64,000 bases of DNA from Halorarum salinum (GTDB lineage: Archaea; Halobacteriota; Halobacteria; Halobacteriales; Haloferacaceae), in assembly GCF_013402875.1 (NCBI RefSeq), contig NZ_CP058579.1, forward strand, positions 372,001-436,000, written 5' to 3'. The notes below the pieces were generated by a model that saw only the letters and a list, made by a program, of their open reading frames with translations, was not told where the DNA came from and ran no database searches. The first letter of the stretch is position 1; every line of letters starts with the position of its first letter. This document shows, in pieces, positions 43,919 through 51,631 of this stretch. A program made the translations under genes and the position numbers.

Positions 43919-44767
43919 ATGCCGGACGTCGTCCGCCCGGAGTTCCGCCCCGACCCCTCGCTCTCCCGCGAGGCGATGGAGGCGCTCCAGCGGGACGTCG
44001 CGGCCGCCGCCGTCTTCGAGGACGACCTGGGGTTCGACCCCGCCGCGGTCCGACTCGACGCCGGCCAACGGTCGCTCGCGACCGGCGTCGAGCCCGCGGC
44101 CGGCGCGGACGCCACGGACGGCACGAACACCGCCGACGCCGCCGCCCGGTTCCCGGACCCGCCCCTCGTCGCGGGCATCGACCAGGCGTTCCTCGACGAT
44201 CGGGCCGTCTCGGCGGTCGTGGTGACGCGGGGAAGCGAGGTCGTCGAGCGGACCTACGCCGTCTCGCCGCTGGACGTCCCGTACATCCCCGGCCTGCTCT
44301 CGTTCCGCGAGGGCGGCCCCGTCCTCGACGCGCTGGCGACCCTGGATGCCGAACCGGACCTGTACGTCCTCGACGGGAGCGGGCGGGTCCACTTCCGCGA
44401 GGCCGGCATCGCCACCCACGTGGGCGTCATGCTCGACGCGCCCGCCGTCGGCGTCGCCAAGAGCCTCCTCTGCGGGAGGCTGGAGGAGGAACCGGACGGC
44501 CGGCCCGCGGGCTGGCGGACGCCCATCCTGGCGAACGGCCGGGTCACGGCCCCCGAGGGGACCGTCATCGGCTACGCCTACCAGTCACGCCAGTACGACA
44601 CCAATCCCGTCATCAACCCGCTGTACGTCAGCCCGGGCCACCGCGTGAGCGCCGAGACGACGGTCGATCTGGTCGCCGGGTTGTGCGACGGCTACAAGCT
44701 CCCCGAGCCGACGCGGCTGGCGGACTCGTACGCCGACGATGCGAAGCGCGAGGTTCGTAAGGGGTAG
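43919..44767 (+). CDS. nfi: Endonuclease V
   Basis: A 282-residue repair nuclease that nicks next to deaminated adenine (inosine). Catalytic acids: Asp88 in VAGIDQAFL, Glu131 in IPGLLSFREGG and Asp152 in YVLDGSG, followed by the family-specific THVGVMLDAPAVGVAKSLLCG. An Ala/Asp/Thr-rich insertion at about 58-78 is longer than in bacterial enzymes. The ATG directly follows the rhomboid TGA with no gap, so the two are one transcription unit. Repeat element D begins just after its stop. Confidence 0.93.
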   Translation: MPDVVRPEFRPDPSLSREAMEALQRDVAAAAVFEDDLGFDPAAVRLDAGQRSLATGVEPAAGADATDGTNTADAAARFPDPPLVAGIDQAFLDDRAVSAVVVTRGSEVVERTYAVSPLDVPYIPGLLSFREGGPVLDALATLDAEPDLYVLDGSGRVHFREAGIATHVGVMLDAPAVGVAKSLLCGRLEEEPDGRPAGWRTPILANGRVTAPEGTVIGYAYQSRQYDTNPVINPLYVSPGHRVSAETTVDLVAGLCDGYKLPEPTRLADSYADDAKREVRKG

Positions 44768-45254
44768 TTCGTTTCGTTCGGATCGCCCGCCCCTGCGACG
44801 CTCGGTTCGTTGATCGGTTCGGGCATCGTAGCGCAGACGCCGAAAGCCCCCGCGACTGTCGGCTCGGTGCGGCCGCTGTGCTCCTCGCGCCCTCACTGCG
44901 TTCGGACGCTGTGGTGCTTGACGGTCCGCGCCAGCGCCGACGGCCGCGGCCCCTTTCAGTCCCACCCGCCGCACCCACAGCCACCCCAGCCGATCGCGAT
45001 GCTCGCTCGCTGCGCGTCTCGTCCCTCGCGCGTCGTTGGCCGCGCACTACCCGGGACCTTCGGTCCCGTGCGGTCACCCTCGCTCGCGTGACCGAGGCGC
45101 GGCCGCCGCGCGCCAACCGGCGGGTTCGTCGAGCGCACCTCGGCGACGGCTTCGGAACTCTCCTCGAACGGCCCAGGCCCGAATCGCGGAGCGGGGAGAA
45201 ACACGAACGGCCGAGGGGGCCGAAAGTTAACACCCAGGCCGCCGACGTGGGGAC
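44768..45254. repeat. Dispersed repeat element, copy D
   Basis: 487 nt between co-directional genes. Two left-pointing units have anchors at 44788 and 44845, exactly 57 bp apart. The core spans 44864-44920 (57 nt, TCGGTGCGGCCGC to GGTGCTTG). The CCCCTTTCAG/TCCCACCC module is at 44950-44967 and is followed by an AGCCACCCCAGCCGATCGCG stretch, also in B and E. Then come two hairpins: CGGGACC-TTC-GGTCCCG (45052-45068) and CGGTCAC/GTGACCG (45071-45094). No right-hand units were found. The last 50 nt hold the promoter of the SDR gene (AAAGTTAACACC about 27 nt before its ATG). Confidence 0.8.
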
Positions 45255-46079
45255 ATGGAACGGACGGTCCTCATCACAGGCTGCTCGTCCGGCATCGGGC
45301 GCGCGACCGCCGAGGCGTTTCTCGACGAGGAGTGGACGGTGTACGCGACTGCCCGGAACCCCGCCGACGTCCAGACGCTGGGCGAGCGGGAGGGCTGTCG
45401 GATCGCCTCCATCGACGTGACCGACCCGGACGACGTCGAACGGGTCGTCGACGAGATGCTCGACGAGACCGGCCGCATCGACTGCCTGGTGAACAACGCC
45501 GGCTACGGGCAGATCGGACCCGTCGAGGACGTGTCCACCGACGCCGTGGAGGCCCAGTTCGACGTGAATGTCTTCGGGCCTCACAGGCTCGTCAGGGCAG
45601 TCCTCCCGGCGATGCGCCGGCGCGAGGACGGCACCATCGTCAACGTCTCCAGCGTGCTCGGCCGGACGGTCGTCCCGGGCACGGGAGTGTACGCGGCATC
45701 GAAGCACGCGCTGGAGGCGATGAGCGACGCCCTCCGGAGCGAGGTCCGCGAGTTCGGCGTCGACGTGGCGCTCGTCGAGCCCGGTCCGGTCGACAGCATG
45801 TTCGAGGACCGCGCCAGGGCCGAACTCGAGGGGCTCGACCGCTCGGGCGCCTACGAGTCGTTCTACGGCCTCTACGAGGACTACGACGCCGTCGGCGGGG
45901 GCGGCGTCGGCTCGATCCCTCCCGAACGGGTCGCCGAGGAGATCGTCAACGCCGCGAGCGCGACCAAGCCGGCCGCCCGCTACCCCGTCGGCCCGCTCGC
46001 CAAAGCCGGCGAGGTCGGGCGCTACGTCCCGACGTGGCTCGCCGACGGGGTCTGGTCGCTCGTGCGAAAGCTCGGATGA
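45255..46079 (+). CDS. Short-chain dehydrogenase/reductase (SDR)
   Basis: A 274-residue NAD(P)-dependent oxidoreductase of the classical SDR type. TGCSSGIGRATAEAF is the cofactor Gly motif, LVNNAGYGQ the NNAG motif, NVSSVLGR supplies the catalytic Ser, and YAASKHALEAMSDAL the Tyr-x3-Lys pair. The overall look (GxVEDVSTDAVEAQFDVNVFG, VEPGPVDSMFEDRA) is that of the 17-beta-HSD/retinol-dehydrogenase-like group, but the substrate is open. A leaderless promoter box lies in the end of repeat element D. A small gene follows 33 nt downstream. Confidence 0.92.
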   Translation: MERTVLITGCSSGIGRATAEAFLDEEWTVYATARNPADVQTLGEREGCRIASIDVTDPDDVERVVDEMLDETGRIDCLVNNAGYGQIGPVEDVSTDAVEAQFDVNVFGPHRLVRAVLPAMRRREDGTIVNVSSVLGRTVVPGTGVYAASKHALEAMSDALRSEVREFGVDVALVEPGPVDSMFEDRARAELEGLDRSGAYESFYGLYEDYDAVGGGGVGSIPPERVAEEIVNAASATKPAARYPVGPLAKAGEVGRYVPTWLADGVWSLVRKLG

Positions 46080-46112
46080 CCGCGACTGGTGCGATGAAAC
46101 GACCGACCGCCG

Positions 46113-46391
46113 ATGACTGACGAACGACTCCGCCGGCTCCACGACCACCTCGACGCGACCGCCGAACTCCCGGTCGAGCGGGAGGCGAGCGCGTACCTCG
46201 GCGAGGCGGAGGCGGTCGCCCGGGACCTCGTCGAACGGTCCGCCGAGTCCGCGGTCGTGCGCGAGCGAACCGGCCACGTGCGTGACCTGCTGGCCGAGAT
46301 CGAGGGAACGGGGAACACGGACGCCGACGAGCACGTCGCGGAGGCGCGCGCGCTCGCGAGCGAACTCGCGGGGGAGGGCGCCGACGATTAG
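46113..46391 (+). CDS. Small all-helical acidic protein
   Basis: A 92-residue protein of three predicted helices rich in Glu, Ala and Arg (LRRLHDHLDATAELPVEREA, AEAVARDLVERSAESAVVRE, VAEARALASELAGEG). Similar small haloarchaeal proteins exist, but I recognise no named domain. Its stop region overlaps the stop of the convergent ATPase gene by 4 nt, so the two transcripts overlap head-on. Confidence 0.7.
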   Translation: MTDERLRRLHDHLDATAELPVEREASAYLGEAEAVARDLVERSAESAVVRERTGHVRDLLAEIEGTGNTDADEHVAEARALASELAGEGADD

Positions 46392-47563
46392 GCGAGGCAG
46401 GCCGCGACGACCCGAAGCGCGTCCGGCCCGCGGACCTCGTCGGCGAGCAGGGGGATCCGCCTCACGTCGCGGCCGCGGAACAGGTCGGTCGAGCGCGAGA
46501 GGGCGGACTGCTGGACCTCCCAGCGGCGCTGGCAGAACTCACAGCCCTCTAGATCCGGCGTGACGACCCAGTCGTCGTCGATGGCCCCGCCGGCCACGTC
46601 GCCCGGGTCCTCCATCACCCGGTTCACGACGAGCGTCCGGACGGGAATCCCGAACTCGTCGAGCCGTTCGACGAGGCGCTCGGACTCCATGACGCTCATC
46701 TCCTCGGGCACCATCACGACCCGGAAATCGGTTCGCTCGGGGTCCCGGAGCACCGACCGCAGGCGCGCTATCCGACCTTTCAACTCGTCGAGGTCCGGCC
46801 CGCCGGGGCCGCCCTCGCCCATCCCGAACAGCCCCTTCATCCCCTCCATCATCCCGGAGAACCGCTGACGGAGCCTCATCAGGCGACCGACCATCGAGTC
46901 CAGCAGTTCGGGAAGCTGGAGCAGTCGGAGCGTGTGGCCGGTCGGGGCGGTGTCGACGACGACGCGGTCGAACCGCGGGTCGTCGAGGTGTTCGAGCAAC
47001 TGGCGCATCGCCGCGGCCTCGTCCGCGCCGGGCATCGGCCCGCCGAGCATCGCGCCGAGCGGCCCGTCCTCCATCGGACCGGCCCCCGTCGACCCGTCCC
47101 CGGCCGATCCGCCCCCCATGGCCCCTCCCAACCCGCCGAGGCCCCCGAGGGGGTTCCCCGCCGACGGGTCCGCGTCCTCGCCCGCTCCCGCCGCGTCGCC
47201 GAACAGCCCCTCGTCCATCGCGGCGTCGGGGTCGATCTCGGCTGCGTACAGCGGCACGTCCTCGTGGATGCGCGAGGGCTCGGCCGGAATCGAGGTCCCG
47301 AGCGTGTCCGACAGCGAGTGGGCCGGGTCGGTCGAGACGACGAGCGTCGCGACGCCGTCGGCCGCGCTCGCGAGCGCGGTCGCGGCCGCACAGGTCGTCT
47401 TCCCGACCCCGCCCTTCCCGCCGTAGAGGACGTACTCGGGCGCGTCGCGCTCGGCGGTCCCCGCGACGTCGACCGCCTCCCCCATCCGCGTCCCCGCTCC
47501 CGGTACGGCGTCCTCCTCCCCGTCGTCCACGCGTTCGACGGGTTCGACGTCGATGTCGCTCAT
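46388..47563 (-). CDS. ArsA/Get3-family ATPase
   Basis: A 391-residue deviant-Walker ATPase. Visible: Walker A GGKGGVGKTT (48-57), switch I STDPAHSLSD, switch II VVVDTAPTGHTLRLLQLPEL, and CEFCQRRW near residue 345, the CxxC that in Get3 joins the dimer through zinc. This favours a tail-anchored-protein-targeting or chaperone role over arsenite efflux, since no arsB-type gene is nearby. Residues about 118-190 are an unusual Gly/Met/Pro-rich insertion just where Get3 has its substrate-binding helical part, and a Met-rich helix (MMEGMKGLFGMGEG) follows later, as expected for a hydrophobic groove. Confidence 0.9.
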   Translation of the reverse strand: MSDIDVEPVERVDDGEEDAVPGAGTRMGEAVDVAGTAERDAPEYVLYGGKGGVGKTTCAAATALASAADGVATLVVSTDPAHSLSDTLGTSIPAEPSRIHEDVPLYAAEIDPDAAMDEGLFGDAAGAGEDADPSAGNPLGGLGGLGGAMGGGSAGDGSTGAGPMEDGPLGAMLGGPMPGADEAAAMRQLLEHLDDPRFDRVVVDTAPTGHTLRLLQLPELLDSMVGRLMRLRQRFSGMMEGMKGLFGMGEGGPGGPDLDELKGRIARLRSVLRDPERTDFRVVMVPEEMSVMESERLVERLDEFGIPVRTLVVNRVMEDPGDVAGGAIDDDWVVTPDLEGCEFCQRRWEVQQSALSRSTDLFRGRDVRRIPLLADEVRGPDALRVVAACLA

Positions 47564-47802
47564 TACGTCCGTCGAGGCGTTCGGGACTTGTCTATCCGTT
47601 GGTCCCCGTCGAGCCGCGGCCGTCGCGGACTCCGTCGAGCCGACGGTCGAACCACGTCTTGGATACGAGGGTTCAAGTACGAAACCGCAACCAGAACCCC
47701 GCGGACGTCCACGGTCCCGACGGCGATCGGGACCGACAGTCCGCGTAGGCCCTCACGGGCCCGAGCCATCCGGCGACGGCCGCTCGAACGGCCCGCGAGC
47801 GG

Positions 47803-48903
47803 CTACGAGAAGTAGTCCGCGAGCCGTGTGGCCGCCTCCTCGACGCGGGGGGTGACGAGCGCGAACCGGAACCATTCCGCACGCGCCGAGCCGAACGTCT
47901 CGCCCGGCATCCCGGCGACGCCCGCCCCGTCGACGAGTCGCTTCGCGTTCGCCATCGTCCCCGGGAAGCCGTCGAACCGCGCGAGCACGTAGAACGCCCC
48001 GTCGGGAGTGGTGTACTCGGCGTCCGCCACGTCGAGCGCGTCCGTGAAGGTGCTCACCCGGTCGCGGAGCATCGACCTGACCCGCTCGTAGTACTCCGGT
48101 TCCGTCCCCCGGAGCGCCCGGAGCACCGCGACCTGCGGCGGCCGGGACGTGGCGACGTTCACGAGCATGTGCCGCGTCTTCGCGCCGCCGACGAACTGCT
48201 CGGGGAGCACCGCGTAGCCGACGCGGAAGCCGGTGATCGCCATCGACTTCGAGAAGCCCGAAGTGACGATCACGCGGTCCGAGTCGAGCGTCAGCGCCGA
48301 CTCGAACCCGCCCGTGAAGTCGAAGTGGTCGTACACCTCGTCGGAGACGAGCGTCGCGTCCACCTCCGCCGCGAGGTCGGCCAGGTCCCGCATCGTCTCC
48401 CGGGAGTACACCGCCCCGGTGGGGTTGTTCGGCGTGTTCACCAGGACGAGCGCGGTGTCCTCGCTGGCCGCCTCGCGGAAGCGATCCGGGTCGATGGAGC
48501 CGTCGCGCTCGGTCGGCACCAGGGTCGTGTCGCCGCCGAGCAGTTCGGTCTTGCCGGGGTAGTACGGGTACACCGGATCCGCGAGGAGCACCTCGGAGCC
48601 GGCGTTCCGATCCAGCGCCGCCGCCATCGCGAGGTAGTTCGCCTCGCCCGTCCCGTTGGTGACGACGATCCGACCCGGGTCGACGTTCCGGCGCGCGGCG
48701 ATCTCCTCGCGCAGTTCCACGAGCCCCTCGCTCGGGGGGTACTGGAACTCGTCCGGTTCCGCGTCTGCGTACTCCCGGAGTCCGTCCCGGAGCGCGGTCG
48801 GCGGCTCCCAGTCCGGGTCGCCCGACACCATGTCCACCACGTCTCCCTCGGCAGCCCTGGCGTACTGCATCAGGTGGAAGAACTGCGGCCGCTCGTAGTT
48901 CAT
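47803..48903 (-). CDS. PLP-dependent class I/II aminotransferase
   Basis: A 366-residue fold-type I enzyme. Cofactor and substrate marks: MVSGDPDWEPP at the start, TNGTGEANYLAMAAAL, NTPNNPTGAVYSRET, SDEVYDHFDF (Asp and Tyr contacting PLP) and SGFSKSMAITGFRVGY with the Schiff-base Lys, then a C-terminal FRFALVTPRVEEA with the carboxylate-binding Arg. Amino donor and acceptor are not predictable. It lies divergent from the CinA-type gene (108 nt between starts). Confidence 0.92.
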   Translation of the reverse strand: MNYERPQFFHLMQYARAAEGDVVDMVSGDPDWEPPTALRDGLREYADAEPDEFQYPPSEGLVELREEIAARRNVDPGRIVVTNGTGEANYLAMAAALDRNAGSEVLLADPVYPYYPGKTELLGGDTTLVPTERDGSIDPDRFREAASEDTALVLVNTPNNPTGAVYSRETMRDLADLAAEVDATLVSDEVYDHFDFTGGFESALTLDSDRVIVTSGFSKSMAITGFRVGYAVLPEQFVGGAKTRHMLVNVATSRPPQVAVLRALRGTEPEYYERVRSMLRDRVSTFTDALDVADAEYTTPDGAFYVLARFDGFPGTMANAKRLVDGAGVAGMPGETFGSARAEWFRFALVTPRVEEAATRLADYFS

Positions 48904-49011
48904 GGGCGTCGCTGGGTCCCCGCCGGTCTTTACTCCCGCGGTCACGACGTCGGCACCGGCCCGTCGACGCCGACCCGCGGATATTTGACCGAACCCGACC
49001 AAGCGGCCGCC

Positions 49012-49536
49012 ATGGACGAACCCGCGATCGACCCGCCGATCGAGGAGCGCGTCGGCGACGCCCTTCGGGCGGCCGGGGCGACCGTCGCGACGGCCGAATC
49101 GTGTACAGGCGGGCTGGTCGGTTCCCTGCTGACCGACGTCCCCGGGTCGAGCGACTACTTCGACCGGGGGGTGGTGACCTACTCCTACGACGCGAAGCTG
49201 ACCGAACTCGCGGTCCCGCGCGAGCACCTCGACGAGGAGGGCGCCGTCTCGAGGCCGGTCGCCAGGGCGATGGCCCGCGGGATACGCGACACCGCGGGGA
49301 CCGACTGGGGCGTCGCCACGACGGGCATCGCCGGCCCCTCGGGCGGGACCGAGGAGAAGCCGGTCGGCACCGTGTTCGTCGGGGTCGCCCGTCGCGGGGA
49401 CTGGGGGACCGGCGAGAGCGGCGCGGCCGTCTCGCGCTACGAGTTCGACGGGAGCAGGGCCGAGATCAAGGGGCGGATCGCCCGGCGGGCGCTCGCGGAC
49501 CTGCTCGAATCGGTGGAGGGGGACGAAGGGAACTGA
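49012..49536 (+). CDS. CinA C-terminal (nicotinamide-nucleotide amidase-type) protein
   Basis: A 174-residue stand-alone CinA amidase domain. TVATAESCTGGLVGSLLTDV carries the catalytic Ser region, followed by FDRGVVTYSYDAKLTELAVP, MARGIRDTAGTDWGVATTGI and AGPSGGTEEKPVGTVFVGV, all conserved in the NMN-deamidating family, which recycles pyridine nucleotides. A TATA-like GATATTTGACC lies about 28 nt upstream of the ATG, matching a leaderless start. The frame extends backwards through the aminotransferase region but only as an antisense artefact. Confidence 0.9.
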   Translation: MDEPAIDPPIEERVGDALRAAGATVATAESCTGGLVGSLLTDVPGSSDYFDRGVVTYSYDAKLTELAVPREHLDEEGAVSRPVARAMARGIRDTAGTDWGVATTGIAGPSGGTEEKPVGTVFVGVARRGDWGTGESGAAVSRYEFDGSRAEIKGRIARRALADLLESVEGDEGN

Positions 49537-49574
49537 AGCCGCCTCGCGGAACTCCGGGCCGAATCGGAGTCGAC

Positions 49575-50336
49575 TCAGTAGACGGAGACCTCGTCGAACC
49601 GGCCCCGGTAGGCGATGTGGCGGGGGTGGGTCGGCTCCATCCCCGACAGGAACAGCCGGTCCAGTTTCCCGTAGGAGTTCTCGATTCCGAGGTGGGCAAA
49701 CTCGGCCAGCCGGCGCGCTCGCGTCGCCGGGTCGGACCGCTTCACGACCGTCCGCTCCACGCGGTCCCTGAGCGCGGCGACCAGCGCCTCCTCGTCGCGC
49801 ACGTCGTCCTCGAACTCGGTCCAGGCGGCGCCGACGGTGCCGCGAAGGTGGGCGTACGAGGAGCCGAACCCCGGAACGTCGAACGCGTTCGAGATCCGGA
49901 CGCCGCGCTCGTTCTGTCGGGCGAACAGCTTCGCGTTGTACGTCTCCACGGCGTGGAGGCGGTTCCGATACGCGCTCACCTCGGCGCGCGTGAGGCTCAC
50001 GTTCATGAACTCCGGGTGGGGGACGAGAACGGCGGCCTCCTGTCGCTCGAACTCGGCGAGCGCGGCCTCGTAGGTGACGAAGTCCGGGACCGGCTCCGAG
50101 AGGCCGAGCGCGAGGAGGTGACGGCGGTTCCGCCAGTCGCCGGTGAACACCTCCCGGGCGGGAACGACGGTCACCTCGTCCGTCGAGTACCGCCTCGAGC
50201 GGGCGCGGATCTCCGGGAGCCGGGTGAAGTGGGGGGCGTACACCAGCGTGTCGACCCCCGCCTCGGCGGCGCGCTCGACGACTCGCTCGTCGAGCACTTT
50301 CACGTGGAGGTCGACGCGTGTCGGGGCGTCGCTCAC
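49575..50336 (-). CDS. PHP-domain protein with incomplete metal site
   Basis: A 253-residue protein of the PHP superfamily as found in haloarchaea. RVDLHVKVLDERVV replaces the usual His-x-His with His-x-Lys; YAPHFTRLPEIRARS, VVPAREVFTGD, VLVPHPEFMNVSL and a C-terminal NSYGKLDRLFLSGMEPTHPR are visible. Some ligands remain, so phosphoesterase activity is possible but the first motif is degenerate. I cannot assign a substrate. Its start is about 90 nt from the divergent zinc-finger gene. Confidence 0.8.
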   Translation of the reverse strand: MSDAPTRVDLHVKVLDERVVERAAEAGVDTLVYAPHFTRLPEIRARSRRYSTDEVTVVPAREVFTGDWRNRRHLLALGLSEPVPDFVTYEAALAEFERQEAAVLVPHPEFMNVSLTRAEVSAYRNRLHAVETYNAKLFARQNERGVRISNAFDVPGFGSSYAHLRGTVGAAWTEFEDDVRDEEALVAALRDRVERTVVKRSDPATRARRLAEFAHLGIENSYGKLDRLFLSGMEPTHPRHIAYRGRFDEVSVY

Positions 50337-50424
50337 GACAGGAAATCGACGGGACGGAGGTTAGTGGTTGCGCTTCCGGCGGTCCCGAGAAACGCTTTTG
50401 GGGGCGCCGGGCGTGGAACCCCGC

Positions 50425-50721
50425 ATGACCCGGTGGGCCTGCGCGATCGGCGGGTGCGACGCGTCGTTCGAGGGCGTCGAGGACGCCGTCGTCCACCAGA
50501 CGGAGCGCCACGAGCGCCACGAGTGCAAGGTGTGTGGCACCGTCGTCCCCGACGGCTACTTCGCCATCCGACACGCGTTCGACGAGCACACGCGCGCCGA
50601 GTTCGTCCGGGCTTACGACGCCGACTCCGACGCGGTCCGGGTGCGCGAGGAAGTGAAGGAGGACGTCGAGTCGGAGGTCGACCTCGAGTCGGTCGTCGAA
50701 CGCATCAACGGAGCGGTGTAG
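50425..50721 (+). CDS. Small protein with two C2H2-like zinc fingers
   Basis: A 98-residue protein with two finger-like units: Cys-x4-Cys-x11-His-x4-His (CAIGGCDASFEGVEDAVVHQ...) and Cys-x2-Cys-x12-His-x4-His (CKVCGTVVPDGYFAIRHAFD...). An acidic helical tail follows (KEDVESEVDLESVVERING). It resembles haloarchaeal DUF7565-type proteins, from memory. It may bind nucleic acid or protein; no evidence decides. GCTTTTGGG lies about 28 nt before the ATG. Confidence 0.8.
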   Translation: MTRWACAIGGCDASFEGVEDAVVHQTERHERHECKVCGTVVPDGYFAIRHAFDEHTRAEFVRAYDADSDAVRVREEVKEDVESEVDLESVVERINGAV

Positions 50722-50748
50722 CCGGGACCGGCGGCGCGGCGTGGGGGA

Positions 50749-51213
50749 CTACCGTTCGTCGCTGTCCAGCACGCGGATCTGGTCCCCGCGGACCGTCACC
50801 GGGATCGGGACCGTCGCCTCGTACAGTTCGACGGTCACCTGGTCCTTGCCCTCGTCGATGCGCTGGACCTGCGCCTTCTCGCCCTTGAACGGGCCGGCGA
50901 TGAGTTCGACGATGTCGCCCTCCGCGATCCCCTCGACGTCCGGGGTCGGCGAGAGGAAGTGTTCGACCTCGGACATGGAGGATCGGCCGGCCTCGCCGTC
51001 GGGGCCCTCGACGAGCCCGCGGGCGTGGGGAACCTCCTCCAGCACGCGGCGGATGATCGCGTCCCCGTCGGCCTCGACGAGCACGTAGCTCGTGAGCTGG
51101 TCGGGCGCGAGCACCGCGTGGATCTCCGACATCTCCTTGCTGGCGATCATGTCGGCGACGGTGCGCTCCTGGCTCGCCGTCGTCTTCACCGAGAAGATGG
51201 GCAACTCAGACAC
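50749..51213 (-). CDS. spt5: Transcription elongation factor Spt5 (NusG homologue)
   Basis: A 154-residue elongation factor that clamps RNA polymerase. NGN domain (about 4-85: [51 protein letters not shown]) and KOW domain (about 98-150: [20 protein letters not shown]). The start is the GTG at 51211-51213, which overlaps the end of secE by 8 nt; it gives [12 protein letters not shown], the family N-terminus, and no ATG is available. Spt4 and the polymerase subunits are not in this window. Confidence 0.95.
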   Translation of the reverse strand: MSELPIFSVKTTASQERTVADMIASKEMSEIHAVLAPDQLTSYVLVEADGDAIIRRVLEEVPHARGLVEGPDGEAGRSSMSEVEHFLSPTPDVEGIAEGDIVELIAGPFKGEKAQVQRIDEGKDQVTVELYEATVPIPVTVRGDQIRVLDSDER

Positions 51214-51379
51214 CCCCCGGGAGGAACGACATGACCGCGAAGATGACGAACCCGAGGAAGCCGACGAGGAAGATGCCCGCACCGGCGATCTTCGAGACCT
51301 GGGAGAACTCCTCCCAGGAGGGCGTGCTCGCCAGTTTGAGCACCCGTACGTAGCTGTTCAGGTCGTACTTGACGTCCAT
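51206..51379 (-). CDS. secE: Protein translocase subunit SecE/Sec61 gamma
   Basis: A 57-residue single-pass membrane protein of the Sec translocon. The amphipathic helix ([20 protein letters not shown]) lies on the membrane, and [20 protein letters not shown] is the membrane span. A clear TATA-like GATATAGATG lies about 28 nt before the ATG, so the secE-spt5 pair has its own leaderless promoter. In many haloarchaea ftsZ1 lies directly upstream; here an amidase gene lies between. Confidence 0.95.
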   Translation of the reverse strand: MDVKYDLNSYVRVLKLASTPSWEEFSQVSKIAGAGIFLVGFLGFVIFAVMSFLPGGV

Positions 51380-51631
51380 CGTTGCCGGGGATACTTCGCC
51401 GTGGCATCTATATCTGTTGCATCCGGTGTGAGCGCGGACGGCCGTAGGCAGGTGTTCCTGGTCCGCTGAACGGCGGTCATGGCGGTCGATCGTCCGGGCC
51501 CCGTTCGGTCGGAGGTGAGGCGGATCGGATCGCGACGGAGCGTGCGGATCGACGACCGGGCGTTCTCGAACGACGGGTGGCGGGAAGTCGCGTCGAAACG
51601 GTGGCACGTACCCGTCGAACCGGATTCGGAG

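Noticed and set aside
48169-49536. A long amino-terminal extension of the CinA-type protein across the aminotransferase gene.
   Set aside because: The extension is antisense to a well-supported enzyme, and the promoter box lies directly before the shorter start at 49012.
51380-51631. Insertion-sequence ends sought next to the amidase gene.
   Set aside because: No transposase, no terminal inverted repeats and no target duplication could be seen on either side.
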